Assembly (NCBI GenBank): GCA_963828015.1
Contig: CAWHCD010000005.1
Location: 1 to 64,000, forward strand
Source: CAVPUA01 sp963828015
GTDB taxonomy: Bacteria > Actinomycetota > Actinomycetes > Mycobacteriales > Jatrophihabitantaceae
Direction: 5' to 3'
DNA length: 64,000 nt
Below the pieces are notes generated by a model that did no database searches, was not told the origin of the DNA, and was given only the letters and a program-made list of their open reading frames with translations. Made by a program: the position numbers and the translations under genes. Each line of letters opens with the position of its first letter. Position 1 is the first letter of the stretch. This document shows positions 54,510 to 64,000 of this stretch, in pieces.

Positions 54510-54818
54510 TCACGGTTCCGGGTCCTCGTCCTCGGCGAGTCTGATGTCCGTCACCACCAGGGTGTCCAGAAAGCCGCGAGTGACGACCGCCTGCGGCTGA
54601 CCTGACATGGCCGCGAGATCCATCAGCAGAAGATCAACGACTGAGGCGAACTCGAGGACGACCTGCAGTGGGGGAGCCTCGGACGCGGCGAGAGCGGCCT
54701 GGGTGTATTCCTCGCCAACTGGCCCCGTAGCCCCCGGCGCCCCAGCCGCCCGCTCTCGAGTTTCGATGACCTGCCGCACCAGGCGCCGAACCTGTGCGGT
54801 TTCGGCTGACAGGGCCAT
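54510..54818 (-). CDS. Conserved-looking hypothetical protein between tRNA-Pro and its 3' duplicate
   Basis: A 102-residue acidic protein: a helical N-terminus (AETAQVRRLVRQVIETRERA), a Gly/Pro/Ala linker, and a second part with QVVLEFASVVDLLLMDLAAM and LDTLVVTDIRLAEDEDPEP. It has no signal peptide or clear span. ATG 54818 is six bases after GGGAGG, making this start more convincing than the longer frame. No family recognised. It lies inside the interval bounded by the tRNA-Pro 3' end and its imperfect copy, so it may be cargo left by an integrative element. Confidence 0.6.
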   Translation of the reverse strand: MALSAETAQVRRLVRQVIETRERAAGAPGATGPVGEEYTQAALAASEAPPLQVVLEFASVVDLLLMDLAAMSGQPQAVVTRGFLDTLVVTDIRLAEDEDPEP

Positions 54819-54895
54819 GGCGTACCTCCCAGAAGTCAGTGAGTGACAACGCCAACTAGACACGATTCCGGTGGTTCATGCCGCCCCATCCTGGC

Positions 54896-54933
54896 AGCGA
54901 GGGGCCGTGAGCCCGGATCCCCCCACCCCGACC
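54896..54933 (+). repeat. Imperfect copy of the tRNA-Pro 3' end (attachment-site-like scar)
   Basis: These 38 bases match 54415-54452 (the anticodon stem to the CC of CCA in tRNA-Pro) at 33 positions, in the same orientation, about 480 bases apart. Integrases that use tRNA genes leave such 3'-end duplications. The five changes disrupt T-arm positions, so it is not a functional tRNA. Confidence 0.75.
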
Positions 54934-55042
54934 GAAGCCCCGTCCGCTCCCCGCGGGACGGTGCCCACTCCAAAGGGCCTGTAGATTTCAGGCCGATTCG
55001 TCAACGAGCCGCACTGATCTATGTAGGAGAGCGAGCAGCACC

Positions 55043-56439
55043 GTGAAGAGCACTGTCGAAACCCTGAGCCCGACCCGAGTCCGGCTCGCCATCGAGGTGC
55101 CCTTCGAGGAGCTCAAGCCCAGCCTCGACTCGGCCTACAAGCGCATCGGGTCCTCGGTCAAGGTGCCGGGCTTTCGGCCGGGCAAAGTGCCCAACCGGGT
55201 CATCGACCAGCGCGTCGGGCGGGCGGCGATCCTCGAAGAGGCCGTCAACGACGCTCTTCCCCGTCTCTACACCGATGCGGTTCGCGAGAACGAGGTCAAG
55301 GCGCTCGGCCAGCCCGATATCGACGTGACCAACCTCGACGACAACGTCTCGCTCAGCTTCACCGCCGAGGTCGACGTCCGGCCCGAGATCGAGCTGCCCG
55401 AACTGTCGAGCATCGCCGTGACCGTCGACGACGTCGAGGTCACCGACGCCGACGTCGACGAGCAACTGGAATCGCTGCGCGTGCGCTTCGGCACGTTGTC
55501 CGGCGTGGATCGCCCGGCCGCCATCGGCGACTTCGTGTCCCTCGACCTCAAGGCCGAGGTCGACGGTGAGGTGGTCGAGGGCGGCACAGCGAACGGGCTG
55601 TCCTACGAGGTCGGCAACAATGATCTGATCGACGGCCTGGACGACACGATCGTCGGCCTGTCCGCCGCGGACTCGGCCGTCTTCACGACCAGCTCACCCA
55701 AGGTGATCACGCCGGCTCCGAGGCCCAGATCAGCGTCACCGTCAACTCGGTCAAGGAGCGCGAGCTACCCGAGGTCGACGACGAGTTCGCCCAGCTGGCG
55801 AGCGAGTTCGACACCGTCGATGAGCTGCGGGCCGACCTGCGGTCCCGGATCGGGCGGGCCAAGGCGCTCGGGCAGGGCAGCCAGGCGCGCGACAAGGTGC
55901 TCGAGAAGCTGATCGAGACCGTCGAGTTCCCGGTGCCCGAGTCGGTCGTCGCCAGCGAGGTCGGCGCCCGCGAACACGACATCGTGCATTCCCTCGGTCA
56001 CGACGACGCCCTCTTCGAGGAGTTCCTCACCTCGCAGGGCAAGACGCGGGCCGAGTTCGACGAGGAGCTCAAGGCCAGCGCCGAGAACACGGTCAAGGCC
56101 CAGTTCCTGCTCGACGCGATCGCCGACAAGGAGGAGGTCGGCGTCGGTGATGCCGAGCTGACCGAGTACCTCGTCCGGCAGGCCCAGCGCTACGAGATGT
56201 CCCCGCAGGAGTTCGCCAACCAGGTCATGCAGGCCGGCAACCTCCCCGCGCTGATCGCCGACGTGCGGCGCAACAAAGCGCTCGCCCTGGCCCTGAGCGC
56301 CGCGACCGTCACCGATGCGTCGGGTAACGCGGTCGATCTGTCGGCTCTCACCCCGAATGAGATCAGCGCGTTCGAAGAAGCCGACGAGGCGCTCGACGAG
56401 GACGGCCTCGAAGACGACCTCGCGGCCGAAGACGAATAG
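55043..56439 (+). CDS. tig: Trigger factor, frameshifted
   Basis: A ribosome-associated chaperone and peptidyl-prolyl isomerase. The N-terminal ribosome-binding domain has VKVPGFRPGKVPNRVIDQRVG, with the family GFRxGKxP signature. A PPIase domain (FVSLDLKAEVDGEVVEGG) and a helical C-terminal chaperone domain (SEFDTVDELRADLRSRIGRA to DELTEYL-like helices) follow. The first frame goes wrong after FTTSSPK; the continuation GDHAGSEAQISVTVNSVKE is in the -1 frame, so one base is missing near 55700-55703. Repaired, the protein has 465 residues, the normal size. GTG 55043 is the start. It heads the conserved tig-clpP1-clpP2-clpX run. A sequencing error is much more likely than loss of this gene. Confidence 0.92.
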
Positions 56440-56550
56440 GCGCACGTCGGCCGGGTCACGCCCTGAGCGAAAACGCTCCCCCGCGGGAGTGCCCGGCGGC
56501 CTTGGGCCGTTAGGGTCGACACAACGATCGGAAACCTCGAAGGGGCGATA

Positions 56551-57189
56551 GTGAACCGTTTTGATCCGCAGCCTGTGCGGGCCATCGAGCTGCGCAGCGC
56601 CGGCGCCGGCATGACGCTCAACGACTCGGTCTATGACCGGCTGCTGCGCGAGCGCATCATCTTCCTCGGGCAGCCGGTGGACGACACGATCGCCAATCAG
56701 ATCTGCGCGCAGCTGCTGCTGCTCTCGGCCGAAGACCCCGAGCGCGACATCAACCTCTACATCAACTCCCCGGGCGGGTCGGTCACGGCCGGCATGGCGA
56801 TCTTCGACACCATGCAGTTCGTCCAGTGCGACATCGCGACCTATGCGATGGGCCTGGCTGCCTCGATGGGGCAGTTCCTGCTCTCGGCCGGCAAGAAGGG
56901 CAAGCGGTATGCCCTGCCGCACACGCGGATCCTGATGCACCAGCCCTCCGCGGGCATCGGTGGTACGGCGTCGGACATCGCGATCCAGGCCGAACAGTTC
57001 AAGCTGACGAAGATCGAGATGGCACAACTCATCGCGTCGCACACCGGCCAGACCGTCGAGCAGATCCGCATCGACTCCGAGCGCGACCGGTGGTTCACCG
57101 CCCAGCAGGCACTCGAATACGGCTTCGTCGACCACGTCGTGTCCGGGGTCTCGCAGATCACGAACGGCTCCGGCCCCGCGCCGGCCTGA
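56551..57189 (+). CDS. clpP1: ATP-dependent Clp protease proteolytic subunit ClpP1
   Basis: A 212-residue serine protease subunit of the actinobacterial ClpP1P2 core. Catalytic Ser is in GLAASMGQFLLSAG, His in RILMHQPSAG and Asp in DSERDRWF. INSPGGSVTAGMAIFDTMQ is the substrate-groove strand. GTG 56551 follows AAGGGG. clpP2 begins 14 bases after the stop, so the pair is co-expressed, as needed for the mixed tetradecamer. Confidence 0.96.
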   Translation: MNRFDPQPVRAIELRSAGAGMTLNDSVYDRLLRERIIFLGQPVDDTIANQICAQLLLLSAEDPERDINLYINSPGGSVTAGMAIFDTMQFVQCDIATYAMGLAASMGQFLLSAGKKGKRYALPHTRILMHQPSAGIGGTASDIAIQAEQFKLTKIEMAQLIASHTGQTVEQIRIDSERDRWFTAQQALEYGFVDHVVSGVSQITNGSGPAPA

Positions 57190-57203
57190 AGGGAATCACG
57201 ATC

Positions 57204-57851
57204 ATGAGCGAGCTCTACACCCCGACCGGGATCTCCGCCGGTGGCGCATCCGCGCGCTACATCCTGCCCTCCTTCGTCGAGCGCACGTCTTATGGGATGA
57301 AGGAATCCAACCCGTACAACAAGCTGTTCGAGGAACGCATCATCTTCCTGGCCGCGCCGATCGACGACGTGGTGGCCAACGACGTCATCGCCCAGCTCGT
57401 CGTGCTCGAATCGACCGACCCCGACCGCGACATCCTGATCTACATCAACTCCCCGGGCGGCTCGTTCACCGCGCTCACCGCGATCTACGACACGATGCAG
57501 TTCGTCCGGCCCGAGATCCAGACCTACTGCATGGGGCAGGCCGCCTCGGCCGCCGCCGTTCTGTTGGCGGCCGGGACCAAAGGCAAGCGCTACGCCCTGC
57601 AGAACTCGCGCGTGCTGATCCACCAGCCCTCCGGTGAGGGCCAGGGCCAGGTCACCGACCTCGAGATCCAGGCCAACGAGATCCTGCGCATGCGCGCGCT
57701 GCTCGAGGAGATCCTGGCCGAGCACACCGGGCAGTCGATAGAGAAGATCCGTACCGACATCGAGCGCGACCGCATTCTGACGGCCATCCAGGCCAAGGAG
57801 TACGGAATCGTCGATGACGTCATCGCGACCCGCAAGCTGATTGTCGACTGA
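57204..57851 (+). CDS. clpP2: ATP-dependent Clp protease proteolytic subunit ClpP2
   Basis: A 215-residue second subunit of the ClpP1P2 peptidase. It carries Ser in MGQAASAAAVLLAAG, His in RVLIHQPSGEGQGQ and Asp in DIERDRIL. The N-terminal propeptide-like stretch (YTPTGISAGGASARYILP) precedes FVERTSYGMKESNPYNKLFEERIIFL, as in mycobacterial ClpP2. ATG 57204 follows GAAGGGAATC. Confidence 0.96.
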   Translation: MSELYTPTGISAGGASARYILPSFVERTSYGMKESNPYNKLFEERIIFLAAPIDDVVANDVIAQLVVLESTDPDRDILIYINSPGGSFTALTAIYDTMQFVRPEIQTYCMGQAASAAAVLLAAGTKGKRYALQNSRVLIHQPSGEGQGQVTDLEIQANEILRMRALLEEILAEHTGQSIEKIRTDIERDRILTAIQAKEYGIVDDVIATRKLIVD

Positions 57852-57986
57852 TTTGCCGAACGCGGCGCGCCGGGGCCGGTAAGTCGAGCGACTTCCGGCC
57901 CCGCGGCGGGTAGCGTTCCCGGAACTGCTGGCTTCAATACGCGTCTCGACGTTGCGAAGCCGACGAATGAGAGGAACGATTCGCTC

Positions 57987-59273
<1,287 letters not shown>

Positions 59274-59351
59274 CCGCGGAGCCCGTCAGATGACTGTGGC
59301 GGGCAGGACGCACCGAAGGCACCACCCGCGGCGGTCATCCGTCGACCGCTA

Positions 59352-60241
59352 TCACCGCCGTGACGCCAGAACGGCCAGCAACTCCCGCTGACAGCCGGCC
59401 GCGTCACTGGTCAGCCGCCGGTAGGAAAATCGCAGCGTAAGCCAACCAAGCAGGGCCAGGGCCACGTCGCGCCGGCGATCCCGCTCGCGCTGCTCCCGGC
59501 TGGAGTGAAATGCCTCCCCGTCCAGTTCGACCGCCACGCGCTCCGTCGGATAGGCCTGGTCGATTCGGTAGGTCGATCCGCCCGCCTGGATCTTGAGTTG
59601 CAGCACCCCGCGGCGCAACCCGGGAATATCGAAACACGTGTAGCAGGCCCCAAATCTTCAGTTCGCTCTCGCAGCCGGCGGCGATCAGGTGGAGGAGTTC
59701 GAGCAGCTCTCGGCGGTGGGGAAGGCGAATCGCCTCACCCACAGCTTCGGCGAGTTGAGCGGGCGAAGCCAACCGACGTCGAACCGACTCGAGCACCAGC
59801 GCACGCCGCCGCGGCGCGTCGGGCCAACTCTGCGTCACCGCTACGGCTGGGCTGATCGTGGGAACTCCACCGGCCAATCGACGCGGCATCGGTAGCTTCG
59901 TGTGGTGAACCACCAGTGTGCCGGCCACCCGGCGAGGACGGCGGCCTGGGGGAAGCGTCACGTGGATCAGCTCGTCGTCGACCGCTAGGCCCCAGCGTCG
60001 CAACGCCGAGGAATGGCTGACCGCGGCGGGGACCCCGACGCTGGCCAGCGCGGCCCCGGTCTCGGACATCCGGAAGTTCAGCCAGCCAGGCGGTGGCGTA
60101 GGCACGTGGAAAGACTCGCACGAGTTCCCCGCTCCGGATGGCGGCTCGCAGCGCATCGGTCGATGCGGCGGCGAGGAGTTCCTCACGGGAGGCGGCGCCG
60201 CCGAGTGCCGCCAGGCAACGCTCGATCTCGAAATGCATCAC
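59352..60241 (-). pseudogene. AbiEi-antitoxin-like/DUF559-type protein, split by two frameshifts
   Basis: Three frames together give one about 294-residue protein. The N-terminal winged helix is MHFEIERCLAALGGAASREEL and ELVRVFPRAYATAW, as in AbiEi-type antitoxin domains. The middle is AVSHSSALRRWGL, VDDELIHVTLP and VAVTQSWPDAPRRRALVLESV. The C-terminal DUF559/Vsr-like endonuclease fold is YPTERVAVELDGEAFHSSREQRERDRRRDVALALLGW and LTLRFSYRRLT. Frames change at the C run 60054-60057 and at the A run 59632-59634, each by one extra base. Such genes are frequent, mobile and multicopy in actinobacteria. It is absent from this position in mycobacteria and could be either decayed or misread. Confidence 0.75.
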
Positions 60242-60424
60242 GCAACAATGAACCGGGTCCCGCGCCGCCCAGGGACGGCTCCCGCGAACTGTGGATACGG
60301 CGCCAGCCTGTGGAAAGAGACGCCTCCGCGACGAATGACCGCTTGTGGTGGCCCCTGCGGCATGGCGTGGCCGCGCGGGTCATTCGACCCCGCGACGTTG
60401 GCGAATCGGGGCGCGGGGGCTCCA

Positions 60425-60430
60425 TAGAAT
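60425..60430 (+). promoter_or_regulatory. -10 element giving a leaderless valS transcript
   Basis: TAGAAT ends seven bases before the GTG at 60437, so the expected transcription start coincides with that codon. There is no ribosome site upstream of it and no clear -35. Leaderless mRNAs are common in actinobacteria. Confidence 0.5.
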
Positions 60431-60436
60431 GTGAGG

Positions 60437-63031
60437 GTGACTGCCCCCCTCGACCCGGCCGCCGAACTCCCCAGCCAGTACGTCCCGGCTGAGGTAGAGG
60501 GGCCGCTGTATCAGCGCTGGCTCGACCGGGGTTACTTCACCGCCGACGCGACCAGCGACAAGCCGCCGTTCAGCTTGGTCATCCCGCCGCCCAACGTCAC
60601 CGGTAGCCTGCACCTGGGCCACGCACTGGAGCAGTCGATGATGGACGCGCTGACCCGCCGGGCCCGCATGCGCGGCTTTGACGTCCTGTGGCTGCCCGGC
60701 ATGGACCACGCCAGCATCGCCGTGCAGAACCTGGTCGAGCGCCACCTGGCCGAGACCGAGGGCAAGGGCCGCTTCGACTACACCCGCGAGGAGTTCCTGA
60801 CCAAGGCGTGGGAGTGGAAGGACGAGTACGGCGGCAAGATCCTGGGCCAGATGAAGCGGCTCGGGGCCGGCGTGGACTGGACGCGGGAGCGGTTCACCCT
60901 CGACGAAGGACTCAGCCGGGCCGTCCAGACGATCTTCAAGAAGCTCTACGACGACGAGTTGATCTACCGGGCCGAACGCATCATCAACTGGTGCCCCAAG
61001 GACCTCACCGCGCTCAGCGACATCGAGGTCGACCACGCTGAGGAGCCGGGCGAACTGGTCAGCATCCGCTACGGCGACGGCGAGAACTCGATCGTGGTCG
61101 CCACCACCCGGGCCGAGACGATGCTGGGCGACACCGCCGTCGCCGTGCACCCCGATGACGAGCGCTATCAGCACCTGATCGGCACCACCGTGCCCTTGCC
61201 GCTGACCGATCGCCGCATCCCGATCGTGGCCGACGAACATGTCGACCCGTCCTTCGGCAGTGGCGCGGTGAAGGTCACGCCCGCGCACGACCCCAACGAC
61301 TTCGAGATCGGCCAGCGGCACAACCTCCCCACGCTCACGATCATGGACGAACGCGGCCGGATCACCGAGAAGGGCCCATTCGAGGGACTCGACCGTGCCG
61401 ATGCCCGGCTGGCCGTGGTCGCCGCCCTGCGCGAAGAGGGCCGCATCGTCGCCGAGAAGCGTCCCTACCTGCACAGCGTCGGGCACTGCTCGCGCTGCGA
61501 CACCGTCATCGAGCCCCGGCTGAGCCTGCAGTGGTGGGTCCGGGTCGAGCCCCTGGCGATCGCGGCCGGCGACGCCGTGCGCGACGGCCGGGTCACGATC
61601 GAGCCGGCCAGCCTGGCGCCGCGCTACTTCGGCTGGGTCGACGGCCTGCGCGACTGGTGCATCAGCCGCCAGCTGTGGTGGGGCCACCGCATCCCGGTCT
61701 GGTACTCACCCGACGGCGCCCAGCAGGTCTGCCTCGGCCCGGACGAGACCCCGCCGGCCGGCTGGATCCAGGACAACGACGTCCTCGACACCTGGTTCTC
61801 ATCGGCATTGTGGCCGTTCTCCACCCTCGGCTGGCCCGCGCCGACCGCCGACCTCAAGCGCTACTACCCGACCACGGTGCTGGTCACCGGCTACGACATC
61901 TTGTTCTTCTGGGTCGTGCGAATGATGTTGTTCGGCCTGTACGCGATGGACGGTGTGCAGCCCTTCGACACCGTGCTGCTGCACGGGTTGGTGCGCGACG
62001 CGACGGGCAAGAAGATGAGCAAGTCGCGCGGCAACGTCATCGACCCGCTGGTGTGGATGGACGAGTACGGTGCCGACGCGGTGCGCCTGTCACTGCTGCA
62101 GGGGGCCAACCCGGGCGCCGACCAGGCGATCAATGTCGAGTGGGTCGTCGGGGCGCGCAACTTCTGCACCAAGCTCTGGAACGCCACGCGCTTCGCCGTG
62201 CTCAACGGCGCGACCGTCGGCGGCGAGCGGCCCACCGACCTGACCGGGCCGGACGCGTGGATCGTGTCGCGACTGCAGCAGGTCATCGCCGAGACCGATG
62301 CCCTCTACGAGCAGTTCGAGTTCGCCAAGATCGCTGACCTGCTCTACCACTTCGCCTGGGACGAGGTCTGCGACTGGTACCTCGAACTGGCCAAGATCAC
62401 CCTGGCCGGCGACGGCGCGGCGACCACCCGCCGGGTGCTCGGCGAGGTGCTGGAGAGCCTGCTCGAACTGCTGCACCCGTTCGTGCCCTTCGTCACCGAG
62501 GCTCTGTGGACAGCCCTGACGGGCGGCGAATCGGTCGTGGTCGCAAGTTGGCCGCAGGCCGATGAGAAGCGGATCAACCACGCCGCGGCGGCCGACGTCC
62601 AGGCGATCCAGACGGTGGTCACCGAGATTCGCCGCTTCCGCTCCGACCAGGGGGTGAAGCCGTCGAAGCCGGTCCCCGCGACGCTGGACGGGCTCAGCCC
62701 CGAGGCCGAGACGGCCGTACGGGCGCTGGTGCGCCTGGCCACCCCTGAAGCGGGCTTCACCGCTACCGCGTCGCTGACCATCGCCGCCGGAGGCACGGTG
62801 GGCGTCGAACTGGATCTGTCCGGCGCCATCGACGTCGCGGCCGAACGGGCCCGCCTCGCCAAGGACCTCGCCGCGGCCGAGAAGGAGCGCGACACCAACA
62901 CGGGCAAGCTGACCAACCAGGCGTTCATCGGCAAGGCCCCCGAGCCCGTGGTGGCCAAGGTGCGCGATCGGGTCACGGCGGCCGAGGCCGACATCGCCCG
63001 CATCCAGGCCGCCCTGGACCGCCTGCCGTGA
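60437..63031 (+). CDS. valS: Valyl-tRNA synthetase
   Basis: A class I synthetase of 864 residues that charges tRNA-Val. The HIGH motif is in PPPNVTGSLHLGHALEQS and KMSKS in GKKMSKSRGNVIDPL. The CP1 editing domain (TTRAETMLGDTAVAVHPDD, GSGAVKVTPAHDPNDFEIG) is intact, and the C-terminal coiled-coil arm (AERARLAKDLAAAEKERD) is present. GTG 60437 is preferred from the leaderless promoter; GTG 60431 is in frame two codons earlier. Its stop overlaps the folC start. Confidence 0.97.
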   Translation: MTAPLDPAAELPSQYVPAEVEGPLYQRWLDRGYFTADATSDKPPFSLVIPPPNVTGSLHLGHALEQSMMDALTRRARMRGFDVLWLPGMDHASIAVQNLVERHLAETEGKGRFDYTREEFLTKAWEWKDEYGGKILGQMKRLGAGVDWTRERFTLDEGLSRAVQTIFKKLYDDELIYRAERIINWCPKDLTALSDIEVDHAEEPGELVSIRYGDGENSIVVATTRAETMLGDTAVAVHPDDERYQHLIGTTVPLPLTDRRIPIVADEHVDPSFGSGAVKVTPAHDPNDFEIGQRHNLPTLTIMDERGRITEKGPFEGLDRADARLAVVAALREEGRIVAEKRPYLHSVGHCSRCDTVIEPRLSLQWWVRVEPLAIAAGDAVRDGRVTIEPASLAPRYFGWVDGLRDWCISRQLWWGHRIPVWYSPDGAQQVCLGPDETPPAGWIQDNDVLDTWFSSALWPFSTLGWPAPTADLKRYYPTTVLVTGYDILFFWVVRMMLFGLYAMDGVQPFDTVLLHGLVRDATGKKMSKSRGNVIDPLVWMDEYGADAVRLSLLQGANPGADQAINVEWVVGARNFCTKLWNATRFAVLNGATVGGERPTDLTGPDAWIVSRLQQVIAETDALYEQFEFAKIADLLYHFAWDEVCDWYLELAKITLAGDGAATTRRVLGEVLESLLELLHPFVPFVTEALWTALTGGESVVVASWPQADEKRINHAAAADVQAIQTVVTEIRRFRSDQGVKPSKPVPATLDGLSPEAETAVRALVRLATPEAGFTATASLTIAAGGTVGVELDLSGAIDVAAERARLAKDLAAAEKERDTNTGKLTNQAFIGKAPEPVVAKVRDRVTAAEADIARIQAALDRLP

Positions 63032-64000
63032 GCGACTCCACCAGCGAGGCCCAGAAGCTGCTGGCGCAGGTGGAGGCCGAGATCCTGGCCCGGTGGGGCG
63101 AGGCCCACATCGACCGCACGCGCGAACGGATCATCGCCCTGCTCGATGTGCTCGGCGACCCGCAACGGGCCTATCGTTCGATCCACATCACCGGGACCAA
63201 CGGCAAGACGTCGACCGCCCGCATGATCGACGAGTTGCTACGCGGCTTCGGCTTGCGCACCGGCCGTTTCACCAGTCCGCACCTGAGCGCCATCAACGAG
63301 CGCATCGTCCTGGACGGGCTCGACGTCAGCGATCGGGTCTTCGTCGACGCCTACCGCGAGCTCGAGCCCTACCTGGAGATGGTCGACAACCAGTTCGACG
63401 TGCGGCTGTCCTTCTTCGAGGTCGTCGTCGCCCTGGCCTACGCGATCTTCGCCGACGCCCCCATCGACGTCGCCGTCGTCGAGGTCGGCATGGGCGGCAC
63501 GTGGGACGCCACCAACGTGATCAACGCCGAGGTGGCGGTGGTCATGCCGATCAGCCTCGATCACGTCGAGTTCCTCGGCCCGGACGTGGCCGCGATCGCG
63601 ATCGAGAAGGCCGGGATCATCAAGGCCGGGGCGTCGGCCATCCTGGCCGCCCAACCGGTGCCAGCCGCGCAGGAGCTGCTCAAGCGGGCGGGCGACGTGC
63701 AGGCCCAGGTCGCCCGCGAGGGCCTGGAGTTCGGCGTGCTCGAGCGCACCATCGCCGTGGGTGGGCAGGTGCTGACCCTGCAGGGGCTGGGCGGCGTCTA
63801 CTCCGAGGTCTTCCTGCCGCTCTACGGCGCGCACCAGGCCGAGAACGCTGCCTGCGCCCTGGCCGCGGTCGAGGCGTTCTTCGGGGCCGGCGCGGCCACC
63901 GGCCCGCTGGACGCCGAGGTCGTCCGCGCCGCCTTCGCCGCCGTCCGTTCGCCCGGGCGACTGGAGACCGTGCGGGCCGCGCCCACGGTGCTGCTCGACG
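63028..64000 (+). CDS. folC: Folylpolyglutamate/dihydrofolate synthase, N-terminal part
   Basis: The first 324 residues of the Mur-ligase-like enzyme that adds glutamate to folates. GTG 63028 overlaps the valS stop. The P-loop is HITGTNGKTSTARMI. FTSPHLSAINERIVLDG, the metal/ATP region VVEVGMGGTWDATNVI and ISLDHVEFLG are all typical. The frame is open to the window edge, so about 120-150 C-terminal residues are not visible. The valS-folC order is that of M. tuberculosis Rv2448c-Rv2447c. Confidence 0.95.
   Translation, partial: MSDSTSEAQKLLAQVEAEILARWGEAHIDRTRERIIALLDVLGDPQRAYRSIHITGTNGKTSTARMIDELLRGFGLRTGRFTSPHLSAINERIVLDGLDVSDRVFVDAYRELEPYLEMVDNQFDVRLSFFEVVVALAYAIFADAPIDVAVVEVGMGGTWDATNVINAEVAVVMPISLDHVEFLGPDVAAIAIEKAGIIKAGASAILAAQPVPAAQELLKRAGDVQAQVAREGLEFGVLERTIAVGGQVLTLQGLGGVYSEVFLPLYGAHQAENAACALAAVEAFFGAGAATGPLDAEVVRAAFAAVRSPGRLETVRAAPTVLLD

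Noticed and set aside
54896..54933. A second tRNA gene
   Set aside because: Only the 3' half is present and five changes break the T-arm consensus.
60242..60436. T-box leader in front of valS
   Set aside because: There is no T-box sequence or specifier stem, and the promoter appears to lie directly at the start codon.

Overview
The window is high-GC DNA from an actinobacterium. The best clue is gene order. ssb, ettA, a thioesterase, a Rv2474c-like gene, aglA, glbO, an HNH gene, ctaJ, a DUF5130 gene, pepN, a Rv2466c-like gene and rpiB lie at 7.1-20.9 kb, and tig, clpP1, clpP2, clpX, valS and folC at 55.0-64.0 kb. This follows the M. tuberculosis Rv2478c-Rv2447c block. Mycothiol-type and aa3-oxidase accessory genes fit the same phylum. 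The genus cannot be read from the sequence; a soil or plant-associated Frankineae-like organism is plausible.

Layout. 0.4-3.0 kb: frameshifted LuxR/MalT-type regulator, then about 1 kb with no gene. 4.1-5.8 kb: secreted YVTN beta-propeller protein. 5.9-7.0 kb: tRNA-Arg and a divergent MarR-type pair sharing two GTTGG-N5-CCAAC operators. 7.1-20.9 kb: conserved housekeeping block. 20.9-54.2 kb: a roughly 34-kb accessory region between rpiB and tig. It holds an AAA ATPase; a second YVTN protein with a class F-type sortase; an aldo/keto reductase and MFS pump; a HicB-like protein with a DUF4097 protein; an ECF42-like sigma with its DGPF/YCII partner; two giant LAFTG-anchored surface proteins flanking a membrane-spanning sigma/anti-sigma fusion and a degenerate GGDEF protein; a FetB-like permease; a polyprenyl-mannosyltransferase operon; a dedA-uppP-blaI-M56 operon; and a ZIP metal transporter. 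54.2-54.9 kb: tRNA-Gly, tRNA-Pro and a duplicated tRNA-Pro 3' end that looks like an attachment-site scar. 55.0-64.0 kb: tig-clpP1-clpP2-clpX, a broken DUF559-type gene, valS and folC (cut by the window edge).

Two systems look most worth following. First, a dyad ACTAC-N7-GTAGT occurs four times between 46.66 and 53.33 kb: in front of the dedA-uppP-blaI-M56 operon, the mptB-like operon, a truncated BcrA-like ABC gene and the ZIP gene. This suggests a local BlaI-type regulon built around polyprenyl-phosphate carrier recycling. Second, the sigma factor at 37.2-38.7 kb carries its own zinc-binding anti-sigma domain, one membrane span and a DUF11-like ectodomain. It sits between two giant DUF11-rich wall-anchored proteins that share a 20/23-bp upstream motif.

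Caution: at least nine single-base frameshifts break otherwise well-conserved genes, including tig, uppP and dedA, and several fall in homopolymers. Much of this is probably sequencing or assembly error rather than gene decay, and each affected entry says so.
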